Positions 24,135 through 37,551 are shown, counted from the stretch's first letter. The stretch is DNA of 64,000 nt from Linanthus parryae (GCA_023055425.1 JALGPY010000006.1:90307935-90371934), one strand, 5' to 3'. Notes: generated from the sequence alone by a model not told the origin. Translations and numbers: made by a program.

Positions 24135-24594
24135 GTTGGAATGCTCTTTGAGTCTACTTTCATATGGCACCGGCTCACTCCCAAATTCATTGTAGAACTC
24201 AAGATGTCATCAGTTTAGTGCAGACTGGTCACCCTAGCTCCTCGAAATTTTCTTCTCTTCGCTCCACTTGAGCTCCCGTTGTTTCCGAAGTTCGTTCCAT
24301 GCCTCCAATCAACATATTAGAATCTGTTCCTATCAAGACAACATGAAAAAACATACCAAGCGATTATATTTGAAAAATAACAACGAATATGCATAGAAAC
24401 GCCTGAACTAAAAATAAAGCGCATATGAAGCATCAAGTGAGTCTACTTCACTTGTACTTTCCCGTTAATGAGGGGGAAAAGACCTCTTCTTTTGGTATTT
24501 CCTTAAAACGACTCATATTCACCGAAATTATGCTCGAAAATCTCATATTATGGTGGCAAATTGAAATAATATGTAGCTCCTAAAGGCGCTATCA
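24135..24594 (-). repeat. Athila-2 3' LTR, inner part
   Basis: Resumes the alignment to 38720-39123 after Sire-1. A segment near 24440-24510, absent from the other LTR, explains most of their length difference. It ends GCTATCA at the polypurine tract (minus-strand AAGTGTGGGGGAATT). Confidence 0.85.
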
Positions 24595-27429
24595 AATTCC
24601 CCCACACTTACCCTTTGCTCGGCCCGAGCAATGACTTGCTTCACTACCCCATCGATTTGTATCTACTTATCACTAGCCATGTGACACAAACGACTCACAC
24701 ACATGACTATGCAATCTTCGTGCTTTGTACAATTCAACTTGATTATCAACAATGCAAATATTGAAACAACACAAAATATTTTTTTCTTCTTTTTAGAGAT
24801 TGGGAAATCTCGCTATCACTAACCAAAATAATCAAGTCCTCACTAGTCTCTTTCAAAATTTCAAAACCAATAGCAAGAAATTGAAAAAAAAAACGATCTT
24901 ACGCACAAGCTCACTAAGGGGTCCCCAAAAATCCACCATAAACAATCCAAGAATCGGGCACGTCCTTTAGCTCAGAGGGTCTAGGCATCCTCAATCCTAT
25001 AGTAGTCTTTCTTCGCCAAGTCATTTGAGGTTTTCAGGCACACTTAGTCGTTATTGAATTTGAATGCAAATTGTCCAAGTGATGGGAGACACAACTCCGT
25101 ATAATACGTCTTGACTTTAATTTTTCTTAGACGCTCTAATTGGATGGAATTAGAATTCCCTGAATAAATGGAGGCACATCGGGTTGTTGACCGTACCTAG
25201 TCCAAGAGAAGATTTTGATTCATTATGTTTTTCTTTCTCTTTTTATTTTTGTAACCATGCATTTAGAGTAACCAAGTGTGGGCTTTTTCGGTTAGCTCTT
25301 GAAACTGCCTTAAGGGATGGTGATGTACACTCCCTAACTTCGCTTAGGCTAAGGCCATGTACCGCATGGAACCAACTCAACATGAAGGTCCACCCCAGAT
25401 TTACAAGAGACCACAAGTTTCCACCGAAAACATACTATTCAACTACCATAGGACTAAATCCTCCTAGCACAATAAAAGGAACAAAATGTATGCCCAACAT
25501 CTACTTTACACATTCCCTGAATACCCGGGAGTTCCTTTCGTGAAACAGGTGCGCAAGATACTAAAATTTAGGTCTTCCCTACTACGGCGCTTTCTGTTCT
25601 TAGAGACTCTTTCACTGAACTCTCTTCAGTTTCAAGCTTCATCAATTGCCCTTATTCTCAAAAAGTTTTAATATTTATGATTTTTATGTTTTTTCTATTT
25701 TTTTTTTCATTTTACCATTTCCAGACTCACTATGAAACTGGTCAACTCGATTAACCACATCGATTGGGTAGGGGGACTCAATAATTTAAAAGTGCAAACA
25801 AATGCAGAAATTTTAAAATTTAACACAATACGACACTATATACTAAACACGACTAACCACAAAGTACGACACAATACTACAAATACTATATGTAACAAGG
25901 CAATGCAAGACATGCATGGTTAGCAAAGGTAGATGTAACCCCCCCCCCCCAACCCACACACACTTAAGCGCTTCGTTGTCCTCAACGAAATATAAAATGA
26001 AATCAAGAGGACCTGGATGCCTAAGAGCAGGGCCGGTAGGTCTAGTCGGACTGCACCAAGTAACCCAGGGTACAAGTAAAGAGGAAGTAAAAAAATCGCG
26101 AGAGATTTAATCCCTAGAAGTGCATAAGCAAGAATTCAAAGCAAGAGAGCGAGAGAGAGAGAGTATGGTACCTACGGTCCAGGAGTGCCGTTCTTACGTG
26201 ACTATTTTTGCGAAAAATAGTCAACAAGGGACCGAATCGGTCGACCAATTCTCCGAAAACTTGAGAGAGATGAGTGGAGTAATACCACTTTGTGCTCCTC
26301 GGTGTCCCCGTCGAAAGTATCTTCTTGAGCTTTGGCCGAATCCAACTCCAAATCGACGAGTCGGAAACTTTGTGTTCTTGGAGCTCTTCCACTTCACTTT
26401 ACTCCACACATGAACTAGTCACTATCTCTCAAACTCCAAGAATTAATCTTTTAGACGAGCTAGCAAGGAGCAAAAACCAACAAGAATTTTCGGACTTGGA
26501 CAAGTTTTGGGTTTGGGGGGGGGGGGGTTGTGTTCTTGAGTTTGAGAGAGAAAGAAGATGACGATGGAGTGTTTTGACCTGTATGAGGGCTTGGGAAGAC
26601 TACTTGGCCAGTTTTAGATATAAATACCCCTCCCAAATTGACCAAAAAGCCCTCATTAAGTGACCATCCCGAAGCATTTCGCACGAAATGGGGTTTTTTC
26701 GCACGAAATGCATTTCGCACGAAATGCCTCATTTCGCACTAAATAAATTTCAAAAACCAAAACAGGGGCTATTTTTATTTTACATGAAATGGAATCCAAA
26801 AAAAAATCTAAGTCTTGGCCATTTCGCACAAAATGGCCAATTTCGTGCGAAATGGTCTGAATTCTCGTTCCCTTTTTGCTCCAATTTCGTCGTTTGGCCT
26901 CCGTTTTCCTTGATTCTTGCACCAATGAACTCCATTAACAGTGGGGAGTTCATTTTGATTGGAAAATTCCAAAAATCTGGGGAATTTCCCATTTCTTCTC
27001 ATTTTTGCTCTCGTGCGCATGAATCTCGCCACTTAAGCTCGTGAACCACACTTCCGCTCTGGATTCCGATGCGTGCAACCACGATTCAAAAACTTGCTGC
27101 CATGATCTTCAAAATTAGCTAATTACCCCTCGACCTCGAGTAACTTCTTTGTATAGCGCAATTTCCTTCGAAATAGCTAGTGGTTCCTCGGTTTGCGCGC
27201 AACCTCGTGCACATGCATCAAGAAGGGGAATCCTGATTGGTCTTCGGTACTTGTGTCCTGCACACTCATAGGAAATATTAAAACCACTCTCTCTCACCCC
27301 TCAAAATTATGTATGAATCTCAAAACATAATACAAAAAAAAAAAAAAAAAAAAACAATTAACTAACTCATTGGGTTGCCCCCCAATCAGCGCTTGTAATT
27401 TAAGGTCGACGGCCCGACCCAGTTACCTC
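24595..27429 (-). other. Athila-2 3' noncoding region
   Basis: On the minus strand this follows the protease and runs to the 3' LTR. Lineage motifs: GGGTCGGGCCGTCGACCTTA and GCGCTGATTGGGGGGCAACC at 27362-27425; GTTGAGGACAACGAAGCGCT at about 25965-25990. A cluster of CATTTCGCACGAAATG inverted repeats lies at 26675-26860. Homopolymer runs occur at about 25939-25948 (C), 26516-26527 (G) and 27333-27354 (A). The open frames here (for example 25184-25543 plus) lack any recognisable domain. Confidence 0.75.
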
Positions 27430-28012
27430 ATCAAAAAGGTTGCTTGGCACGACGTGCCACCTATTGCGGTCTTTACAGGATCTTTCAAACACCCTTATGC
27501 TTCACTTTAGGATCAGGTGGATTCTCCTTTGTCACCTTTGGATGTTGGTGCACTACATGAACAACATGTGGAACTGCTGACTGTCTCTGAGATTGTAGGG
27601 GAGTAGGATTGAAAACCCTGAAGGTCTCACGCATGTCGTTTATCCTCATGATCAATTCCCCATTCTCAACATCTATGAATGTCCGACCGGTAGCTAAGAA
27701 GGGCCTACCCAGAATAATCGGAATGTCTCATGACAGCATATCTAAAATGACAAAATCAGCTGTGATGATGAGACTCCAAGAGGTGTATTTCCCATTTCTT
27801 CTCGTTTTATGACTTACCTGCATATTGCAGATTGATCCAGGTGGATTGCGTCCCCACATCTAACTTCTGAAACACGAAGAGTGGCATCAGATTGACCCTA
27901 GCTCGCAAGTCACATAGGGCATGTCCAGTGTACGCTCGACCTAGTGTAGCCTCTATCACAAAGCTACATGGATCCTTCTGTTTCTGAGGTAACCCATGCA
28001 ACATACACGAGT
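27430..28012 (-). pseudogene. Athila-2 protease, C-terminal portion
   Basis: Minus strand: MLHGLPQKQKDPCSF, then the aspartic protease GHALCDLRARVNLMP. Here the usual DLGAS active-site segment reads DLRAR, so the catalytic motif is damaged. A stop at 27807 is followed in another frame by [28 protein letters not shown] and [12 protein letters not shown]. No RT follows: the sequence ends VKHKGV-stop and enters the noncoding block. The gene is split by the Angela-like element at 28013 and continues at 36047. Confidence 0.8.
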
Positions 28013-29411
28013 TGTTGGAATTGTGCCCTAGAGGGAATCAATTTATTTTGACAAATACGTGGATTTATGATTCATTATGTTATCGATATAGAGATATGTT
28101 GACATGAATGAATTCCTTAGAATATAAGTGTTATATTCTTAGATATCCCTAGTCGATTATATTTAATGAATAGGACAATCAACTATATACTAGTATGGGG
28201 TTGGATTGGTATGGAGATATCATGATCCAACACATGGATATGCATTAGGTGTAATGACATACTGGATTGAGCCATCTCCGAGAAGGCTACATACAGGTTA
28301 TGTAAAGTCACACGTGCTTCTCGCGGTGACAACGGTATTGTCATCCTTATACTTGAAGTCATCAGATCATCTAGTTGTGGAGTATTGTGTTTAGGTAGCG
28401 TCAAATGCTACATCATGACTGGGTAGTCACAAAGGCGCGTATCGGACACAAATAGGAAGCAAGCTTAGATGTCGTAGTGATGTAGATAGAATTTTTCCCT
28501 CCCACATAACGGGAGAAAATATCCTAGGCCCCTCGAGCGATAGTGCTTATAGAATGTCTGGGCAGAATCAAATAAATCAATATGGGATAGTGATGTTATT
28601 TGCACGAATAAGGCAATTCCTAGGATCGAGGAACTATGGATTGATATACGAGTGCGACTTGTATGTATCGTGTCCAATCGCGATATTGAGACAAAGGGAT
28701 GAGAAAATACTTTCACAAGGTTTGTCGGATGACTATTTCTATTAGTTGGCTAGAATGGATGTTTTGCTAGAGGCCGCTCCATATTAGTAAAAAGTTACTA
28801 CCAACTAATTAGAAACCTATGAGGTCACACTCCATATAGGATTGAACTAGGCTTGGGAATTAATTAATAGGACTATTTAATTAGAAGGATCGAATCGCAA
28901 CAACTTGCTAACTTAGTAGGACTAATATGCAAGTTGGACTAATCCAAACTTTAGTAGGATGAGGAGAGGGCCTTTATGTAGTAACAAGGAGTTGCTGGAA
29001 TATATAAAGGATTCTCCTAGCTTCCTTCCCTACCACTAATACTCATAAAATAAATTGAGTAGGAGAGAGCAAGACAACAAGAGGGCCAAACCCCCTTGCC
29101 GTCCGCCCCTACCCGTCGGCCAAGAAGAGAGGCCGCCCTCTCTCTTTGGTGCTCCGTTGCGTGATTTCTTCATCCTCTTCCATTCTTCCTAGATAGCACA
29201 AGGAGATTGGAGGATCTAGATATCAATCCTAGGCATGGATCAACCGTAGAGACGCGATACTTTTCGCGTTTGAAGTCATCAAAGGAGACCTACAAGGTAC
29301 ATAACACAAATCCTTTACCATCGTCATGGTATCTCTTCCTGTGATCCTTGGAGGGTCTTGATCGGATAAATTATTTTTATTCCGCTGAGCATCCATGATC
29401 AAAACCCTACA
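28013..29411 (+). repeat. Angela-like 5' LTR
   Basis: 1,399 bp, TGTTGGAATTGTGCCCTAGA to CCCTACA. It matches 34639-36046 throughout with numerous substitutions and small indels. Confidence 0.88.
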
Positions 29412-29412
29412 G

Positions 29413-29429
29413 TGGTATCAAAGTCACGG
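29413..29429 (+). promoter_or_regulatory. Primer-binding site, initiator tRNA-Met type (Angela-like)
   Basis: TGGTATCAAAGTCACGG differs only slightly from the standard copia primer site TGGTATCAGAGC and lies one base after the LTR. Confidence 0.85.
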
Positions 29430-32340
29430 TTCGTAGAACATAACGTGGTTATGTGTTATGTTTTTGTTTTTTTCACCTATAACTGTTGATTATTGCGTTA
29501 AAACGACAAATTAAGCATTTAGATGCATGCTGAATATAATTCAACCAAACAAGATCTAATTGTTGCATTGGATGTATGAATTAGTGAGTTTGATAAATTT
29601 TAGAATCTTAGATCTAGGATTCTTGGGAATCCAATTGGAAAAAGAAGTTTTTTCAATTAGGAAACAACCAAACTTGGGCAACAAGGCAAGGAGTTGTTTT
29701 GGAAACAGCTCCTAAAGAAGGTTCTCCCCCCCCCATAGGGGACTTCCCCTCCTTCCTTGCCGCCCAAGCTAGGCTCGGTCAAGGGGCCGGGGCAGCCCTA
29801 GTGCACGGCCTAGTCCTGTGGGCTAGGGGCTGGCCGACCCAAGACCATCGGGCGGTTCTTTTTGAGGTTCGACCAAGTGTTGGTGGGCTCTCTTGGACCG
29901 TTTTGACCCTAATAATCCTAAAATCAATTAAAATTTGACTAAGCGAGTTCAAATTTGGTTTTAACTATTTATGTGAAATTCGTATGGTGATTGGATATGG
30001 CCTTAGATGTGGTTTGTTGTGAATGTTTAATTTTTGTGTTTAGTTTACGGCTTGCGAGCTGATCAATTTGATGTAATAATTAATTAGAGTTTTTACGGCC
30101 TGCGAGCCGATTTTGTTTTCTCAACTTGTGAGATTTATTTATTTAGTTTAGTTTCTAGCTAGTACTAAATAGAATAGATATCCAAGATTGAAGAAAAGAA
30201 GCTCAAACAATTAAAGGAGCCACAACATGGAGCATGGAGCATTCCACAAGGCTATGGAGGATGAACCAAAATATGGAGGCACATGGAGATGCACTTGATA
30301 TTTTAGGGTTCACAAATATTCTCATTGGCTTGGGAATATCTTAGTCTAGGAGGTCATATACATATCACGTTAATTTCTATTTTGTGGATGTTTACTTTAT
30401 TGTCTTATTATTATTGTTGGTGTATGGATGATGCATGCAATTTGATAATAAGATAATTAACAACCCGGATCTTTAATTTGCGAGTTTGCCCAACTCAAAA
30501 TAAGTAGATCAGTTGGTATGGATCAACAAAAATAATTAAAAAATAAAAAATAAATTCCCTCAATTTAAATATTGCATTTTTTCCTTCTCGTTATTTAGAC
30601 ACTCTTCATGATCATGATTATCAAGCTCGTGCGTGCCAAAGCAGGGCGACTTGATTTGTCATGATTGTGTTGTGATGGCACAAGCAAGTAATGTGCAACT
30701 GTGTAAGTAAGAGGTTGGACGCTACTAGGTGACTTTAATAAGATTAAAGGCCTAGAGGCAATCAGTTGGGATTATCCATGGGATGGATAAATATGGAGTT
30801 ATTTGCCCAATTGAACCAAGAGTTGCACAAGGATACAATTGGAATTGTTCCTACCTAAATAACTAAATTTGGATGACTTGCAAAACCAAGCTAAAAATAA
30901 GTGAAATATGGATCTTGTTCCACTAGAAAATATAATGATATTTTCCGCATTAATATGGAGGGTTATTAATCCAATAAAAATAGTGGGAGCTATGTTTGAC
31001 AATTTAATTCCTTGTTAAATATAGTTATATGTCACAACACTTTGCATAATCCCATTGGTGTTGAATATCCATGGCATTAAACAAACGAAACACGACTTTA
31101 TGTCCTTAAAAAGGACAAGCTGTCTGAAATCTATGTTCTAGACTGGTATAAAATAGAGAGTTTTTCTTAGATAAAAGGAAAATTTTGTATATCGTAGAAC
31201 ATAAAGTTCTACCTTCACCTACTACAAAATAACACTAAAGCCTAATGGAATGAACATCAAAGAATAGCTCTTTAGATGTAACTTGCCTCTTGTCAGATGC
31301 CATGAACTCTTGGTTTTGAAGCAAGATGAGAAACATGGAGGCCTATGATATGATCATACATTAAAAGAAGCTCTTTCAAAGAGCGAGCTAGACATCAAAG
31401 GCTTGAAGTGTTGCTCCACTTTGCGTTTTACCATCTCTTGCTTAGCACTCGTCATGATCAAGATGGAATAAGCTCGGTCTTGCCAAAGCAAAACAACTTG
31501 ATTCATCAAGATATGACGAGACGACACAAGCTAGTAATGTGTGACTGCTGAAGCAAGAGGTCATACGCAACTAAGCTAATTCAATATGATTGAAAAAGTT
31601 AGTGAATGGGTGTTATGTATGAAATAGATAAAGAATAAAAGCTATTCGCTTAAGTGGACCAAGAATTGCATTGGATGCAATTATAGTTTTGTTCAAAGGT
31701 TATTTACTCAATATGATTGAGAATCACTGAACAAAAGAGGCTAAGGGAAAAACATGTTAATGGTTAACAGCATGGGTAAGGGCAAAAGGTTTGTGCCGAC
31801 CCCATGGGTATAAAGCAAGCTTGTTTCTAAAACCAAGTTTCCTTAAATTCCCATAGGTGGTGTAAAGGAAAAGAAACTTTCCAAAGTACCTGGAAGGAAA
31901 TAATAAAGGAATCGTGAATTGCAATTTAGGTAATTTTGTTATAGAGGTCAATATGTCTATCTCATCATCATGAGTATATGATACTAGATGAAGATCTCAC
32001 GTTTATAGAAATGTGGAGGATCTCAAGATATGTAGACCATTGAATAATGAAGAAATAAACCTACACGTGAGGCGATGAAGCAAGGGGTTGCTGAATTTGC
32101 CGTAGGGAATTATCTCTACCTCTCTAAAAAAAATCAGGAATTAGACAAAAGTTATTATGTCCCTGCTATGAGTAGGTACATTATCACAGTTTCTTGTTTG
32201 GACAAGAAAGGCTCTCAATCATAATATAAAGGACAAATGTTGTTCCATTTATTCTGATATACAATTGTAATGCAATTTTGTCTAATGGATTGTATATCCT
32301 TAGTCATGATAGTTTCATCTATAACATTAATACCAAGAGG
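29430..32340 (+). pseudogene. Angela-like leader, gag and protease region, decayed
   Basis: No continuous frame is left. The region up to about 30590 looks like an untranslated leader; 29699-29938 is open but GC-rich and without a known domain. Two related blocks, about 30598-30850 and 31437-31700, share words such as GCCAAAGCA, ACTTGATT, CACAAGC and AAGAGGT in the same order. That indicates an internal duplication or two gag-derived segments. Assignment to gag and protease rests on position between the primer site and integrase. Confidence 0.5.
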
Positions 32341-34330
32341 TTTTCATATATTGATATGAACCTCACTTATCTTTAGAATTATTGTTTAGGACAATTGAAT
32401 AAAGAGATACACATCTAGAACTCCAATTGCATGGAGTTCTGGTCTCATTTGATTTTGAATCATATACGAAATGTAAGACTTATCTATTAGGCAGAGATAT
32501 GATCTTGTGGAATCATACATATTGATGTGGGAAGGCCGCTAAGCACAAATGCAAAAGGTGGTTTTCAGTACATCATCATATTTACTGATGGGATCAGAGA
32601 AATATGGATTTGTGTATCATATGAAGAAACAAATCAGAATCCTTTGAAGGGTTCAAGAATTCAAGAATGAAGTAGAGAGACAGCTTGGCAAAAGTATCAA
32701 AGCTTTACAATATGATCGTAGAGGCATGAGTACTTAAGCCAATAGTTTGAACATCTAAAGGAGTATGGGATATGATCCCAACTCAATCTACCTAGAACAC
32801 CATTATGGAATGGCGTGTCTAAGAAGAGAAACCGAACATTGCTGGACACGGTTTGGTCAATGATGTATCAAACAGAACATCCAATGTACTTTTAGGGGCT
32901 ACGTTCTAATTATAGCAAATCCCGCCCTTAACCTTGTTCCATCTAAATTAATTATGAAAAACACCATATGAGATATGTAATAGGAAGTTCCTAGTATGTC
33001 GTTCGTAAAAGAGTTGGGTTATAAAGTTTATGTAAAAGGTTTACAGATAAACTTGGACCCAAGTCTGATAAATGTACAATGTGAAAAATCATGAGGAAAC
33101 AAAGGAAACTATTTTTACAATCCAATCGAGAATAAATTGTATGTTTCTCGAACCGCTGTGTTTCTAGATAGAGATTGTCTCTAATAGAAACAGTGGGAGG
33201 ACAGTAAACTTGTAAGAGTTCAAGAACCACAACAAAACATTGATCCTTTTGATGGAACATGAGCAGGATCACAAGGTGTTGTGGATCAACCTACTCATTT
33301 AATACAAGAACCTCGTAGGTCATGTAGGATATGTCAAGGGACTAGAGAAATAATGATTTCTCATAACCCGTGATTTATTTCTCATTGAGATGAGCCTACA
33401 ACATATGAGGAGGCCACGAGTGGGCCGTAATCTCAGAAATGGCTTGGAGCCATGGGATACGATATGGAATCCATGTATACCAACAAAGTATGGACTTTGG
33501 TGGAACCACCTGAAAGGGTGGAACCCATAGGGTGCAAGTGGGTTATGAGGAAACCAACATGGATGGTAATATGATTATTTTTAAGGGACAATTGGTTGGA
33601 AAAGGGTTTCATGTGAGTTCATAATATAGACTATGACGAAATCTTTCCCCGGTTGTGATGCTTAAATCCATTCGCATATTGCTTGTAGCAATCTATCTAT
33701 AGAATGAGTCAAGATTCTTGGAGTTAGATTCTTAGAATTGATGATTCCATAAAAGGAGTTTGGTTCCGTCAAAATTGAAGATGAGACTTGTGTTTACAAG
33801 AAGGTTAGTGGGAGAACAGTAACGTTTCTGGTCTTGTATGTGAAGACATACTAATAATCGGGAATGATGTCCCTACTTGGCAATCTTATGTAGATTGACT
33901 AGAAAATTAATCTTCAATGATATACTTAGGCAAAACAATCTATGAAGATCTATAGAGATAGATCAAGATAGTTGCTTAGCTTAAGTCAGTGCATATATTG
34001 ACAAAGGTGTTGAAATAGTTCAACATATATAGAATATGGATTCTACCTATGTCACATGCAATTAGTCTTTGGAAGACTAATTGTCTTTACAATTAGATTG
34101 GGAAAGGGACCGTATGAATATTATTCATGAGATACGCCATTTTATGTACTAAGCCAGATGTTTCATATGAAATGACACAAAGATACCAGTCAAATTCAGT
34201 TGAGAGTCAATGGATGATTATCAAGATTATCCTTAAGTACTTGAGAAGAACTAAAGGATCAATTCTTGATAAATATAAGATAGGAGGATTTTACTGTAAA
34301 GAGTTACAGTGATGCGAACTTCAAATCTAA
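32341..34330 (+). pseudogene. Angela-like pol: integrase, reverse transcriptase, RNase H, decayed
   Basis: Integrase traces include GGFQYIITFTDG (about 32555) and TPLWNGVSKKRNRTLLDTV (about 32800), the latter around the third catalytic residue. RT starts near 33430 with WLEAMGYDMESMYTNKVWTL and PIGCKWVMRK. RNase H-side sequence is at 34127-34312 (MRYAILCTKPDVSYEMTQRYQSN, LKYLRRTKGS). Many stops and frameshifts separate these pieces. The motif order integrase before RT confirms Ty1/copia. Confidence 0.8.
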
Positions 34331-34638
34331 TAAAGAAGATTTCAGATAATAAGTTAAGTTTTATGTTCGGCACTAGTGGGAGGGACTGTGAGCTGGAAAG
34401 GTTCCAGGCAAGATTCAGTCACTGATTCTAACATAGAGGACTGAGTGAGTTACTACATGAGATGCACTTACTCAGAATATTCAATCTCAATCATATTATT
34501 GATAGAAGAGATGTGAATATTTGCAAGGTACCAACAGAATTCTCTCCTACCATTCCTCTACGCAGTGTAAGCATGGAGGGCCACGCTAGATCAATAGGCA
34601 TATGATGCAGGAGATTGACTCTAGTGCAAGTCAGAGAC
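34331..34638 (+). other. Angela-like 3' untranslated end and polypurine region
   Basis: Noncoding sequence ending GATGCAGGAGATTGACTC and AGTGCAAGTCAGAGAC before the LTR. The purine tract appears eroded. Confidence 0.6.
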
Positions 34639-36046
34639 TGTTGGAATTGTTCCCTAGAGGCAATCAATTTATTGTGACAAATACTTGGATTTACGATTCA
34701 TTATGTTATCGACATATAGATATGTTGACATGAATGAAGTCCTTATAATATAATTGTTATATCCTTAAATATTCCTAGTCGATTATATTGATTAACATGA
34801 CAATAAACTATAGACTAGTATGGGGTTGGATTGGTATGGAGATATCATGATCCACTACATGGGTATGCATTAGGAGTAATGGCATACTGGATTGACCCAT
34901 CTCCGATAAAGGCTACATACAGGTTATGTAAAGTCACACGTGCTTCTGGCGGTGACAACGGTATTGTCATCCTTATACTTGAAGTCACTAGATCATCTAG
35001 TTGTGGAGTATTGTGTTTTGGTAGCGTCAAACGCTACACTGTGACTGGGTAATCATAAAGGCGCGTATCGGACACAATAGGAAGCAAGATTAGATATCGT
35101 AGTGATGTATATAGAATTTGTCCCTCCCACAACGGGAGCAAGTATCTTAGGCCACTCGAGGGATGGTGCTTATAGAATTTCTGGCCAGATTCAAATAAAT
35201 CAATATGGGATATTGATGTTATTTGCACGAATAAGGCTATTCCAAGGATCACGGAACTATGGATTGGATATACGAGTGTGACTTGTATGTCTCGTGTCCA
35301 ATCCGGATACTGAGACAAAGGGATGAAACAATACTTTCACAAGGTTTGTTGGATGACTATTTCTATTAGTTGGCTAGAATGGATGTCTTTCTAGAGGCCG
35401 CACCATATTAATAAAAAATTACTACCAACTTCGTAGAAACCTATGGGGTCACACGCCATATAGGATTGAACTAGACTTGGGAATTAATTAATATGATTAA
35501 TTAATTAGGACGATCAAATCGACACAACTTGCTAACTTAGTAGAAATAATATGCAAGTTGGACTAATCCGAACTTGAGTAGGATTAGGAGAGGCCATTTA
35601 TGTAGTAACAAGGAGTTTTTGGACTATATAAAGGATGCTCCGAGCTTTCCTTACCTTCAACTAATGCTCATAACATAAGTTGAGTATGAGAGAAGGAAGG
35701 AGAGAGCAAGACAACTAGAGGGTCGAACCCCCTTGCCGTCTGCCCCTACCCGTCGGCCAAGAAGAGAGGCTGCCCCCTCTCTTTGGTGCTCCGTTGCTTA
35801 ATTTCTTCATCCTCTTCCATTCTTCCTAGCAAGAACAAGGAGACTGGAGGATCTAGATCTCAATCCTAGGCGTGGATCAACCGCAGAGACTTAATACTTT
35901 TCGCGTTTGAAGTCATCAAAGGAGACCTACAAGGAACATAACACAAATCATTTACCATAGTCATGATTTCTTTCTGTGATCCATGGAGGGTCTTGATCGG
36001 ATAAATTAATTTTATTCCGCTGCGCATCCATGATCAAAACCCTACA
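34639..36046 (+). repeat. Angela-like 3' LTR
   Basis: 1,408 bp, TGTTGGAATTGTTCCCTAGA to ACCCTACA, followed by the TSD-derived TGAGA and Athila-2 sequence. Confidence 0.88.
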
Positions 36047-37430
36047 TGAGATAACTTGCTTAGTCAAATCTACAGTCTGGAAGTCATCAATTGTCTTCTT
36101 TCCCAACATTGCATGCTTCATGAACTTCGCATATTTAGGCATCATATGGAATGACTAAATATGCATGATATTTATATGCAGTTTGGAGAAGATAGACCAA
36201 AATCGCCTATACTCCTCCGAGACATCTTTCTTCTTCCTGCTTCGTAACGGGTATGGTAAATATTTGGAAAAAGAAAGTGGTGGGGTTACCTCATCAACGA
36301 TCTCACCAGGCTGAGTCATCCCTTTGATTGGGGGACCATGACAGGAGTCTTCTCAGAATCAAATACTTCATGCTCCTTTGCCTTTGATGCTTCAGCTCTG
36401 GCATGACCCAGGTAGGGAGGATCACTCAGTGTGGTGCCACTGCGAGTGGTGATAGCTTGAGCTTGTTACTCGGATGCATTAAGAACATGTTGCAGTGCTT
36501 TGTGTTCAAGCTGTTTATTCAAATCTGCAATTTCAGCTTGAGCCTCCCTAAGTGAAGCTGCAACAGTAGTGAACTGAGTTTGCATGGTCATCATGTGATG
36601 ACCCATCATCTTCATAAACTTTTTCATTTCAGCTAACTCTGAAGCTCTTGCCTCATGCTTCACCTCGACAACATTCGCCTGAACTTTGTTGTATGCCACT
36701 GAGCTATCTCTCATTGGAGCTTGTTGGCGGTAATTTCCCATGCTCTCCTCTCGTTTAACCACACATCTAACCAGCTTATATGCCCCCTCCACATCACAAT
36801 TGAACAAGAAGTTACCCCCAACTTCTATATCAATCTTGTTTTTATCATAATTGTCCAGCGCATTATAAAATACCTTAATGATATGACCCTTGTCAATTCC
36901 ATGATTGGTGCATTTATGCAGTAAGAGGTTGAGGCGCTCCCAAGTTGTGACCAATGATTCATTATGCATTTTCCTGAAATTCCAAATCTCGTTCTGGAGC
37001 TGAATCGTACGGGATATTGGAAAGAAAATCGCCCATGAACTGAGAAACGCACTCTTCCCACGTTGAGATTGAGTTGGAAGGAAAATAATCCAACAAATCC
37101 TTAGAAGCTCCTGTGAGGCAATAAGGAAACAACATCAGTTTGAGTGCTTTAGCAGTGACCCCCTTCGTCCTCTGGCCCGCGAATGGGAACCCTTCCTGCA
37201 CAAAATGAATTTTCTTAAGCTTTAGGCAAAAATTCTTTGCCTGAATTGGTGGCACCACAATTACTGGCTCAGTTTCCTTTCAAGTTCACCTCAAATCCCT
37301 TGATTACTTCCTTTCCACAGCGGTTGTACGACATTGAGGATGTTGCAACCCGTATTTGCTCTTCAACCTTAGCTAACATAGATGCCATATGTTCTCGGGT
37401 AGGGTTGCTTGCTTCTTGTCCTTCTGCCAT
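36047..37430 (-). pseudogene. Athila-2 gag and start of protease region, frameshifted
   Basis: Minus strand from the ATG at 37430 (MAEGQEASNPTREHM). Pieces in successive frames: a helical N-terminus; FPYCLTGASKDLLDYFP and WEECVSQFMGDF (37258-36962); then a long open stretch 36969-36466 with LVTTWERLNLLLHKCTNHGI and FYNALDNYDK. These are typical Athila gag words. A stop at 36466 is followed by QAQAITTRSGTTLSDPPY. MPKYAKFMKHAMLGKK and IDDFQTVDLTKQVIS (36145 to about 36050) then run into the Angela-like insertion and continue at 28012. At least two frameshifts and several stops make it non-functional. Confidence 0.82.
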
Positions 37431-37533
37431 TGATTCCTGAGAAAACAACACTAGCAAACCCGTGAGGTAACAAATAATAAAAAAAATAAAGAGTAAACTT
37501 AAATAATTTCTAACTAAAACATGTTAACCTATG

Positions 37534-37551
37534 TCCCCGGAAACGGTGCCA
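37534..37551 (-). promoter_or_regulatory. Primer-binding site, tRNA-Asp type (Athila-2)
   Basis: The minus strand reads TGGCACCGTTTCCGGGGA, 7 bases after the LTR end TGTCA. It complements the plant tRNA-Asp 3' end with two mismatches. Confidence 0.88.

Larger units (their letters stand above)
28013..36046 (+). mobile_element. Angela/Tork-like Ty1/copia element, plus strand, inside Athila-2 protease
   Basis: LTRs at 28013-29411 and 34639-36046 start TGTTGGAATTG and end ACCCTACA. An initiator-Met-type primer site is at 29413. Flanks CGAGT (28008-28012) and TGAGA (36047-36051) look like one TSD with a substitution in each copy: joining the flanks restores the Athila-2 reading QVISCMLHGLPQ across the site. 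The LTRs differ at many positions and the internal region is full of stops and frameshifts, so this is an old insertion. Confidence 0.88.

Noticed and set aside
25184..25543. A 119-codon plus-strand frame in the Athila-2 3' region.
   Set aside because: Antisense to a noncoding region, low-complexity composition, no domain, no counterpart in Athila-1.
26114..26413. Overlapping frames of about 90 codons on both strands in the Athila-2 3' region.
   Set aside because: Mutually overlapping, no similarity to known proteins, and located in a noncoding block.
29699..29938. A 79-codon frame rich in G, P and A in the Angela-like leader.
   Set aside because: Lies before any gag similarity and looks like a GC-rich untranslated leader.
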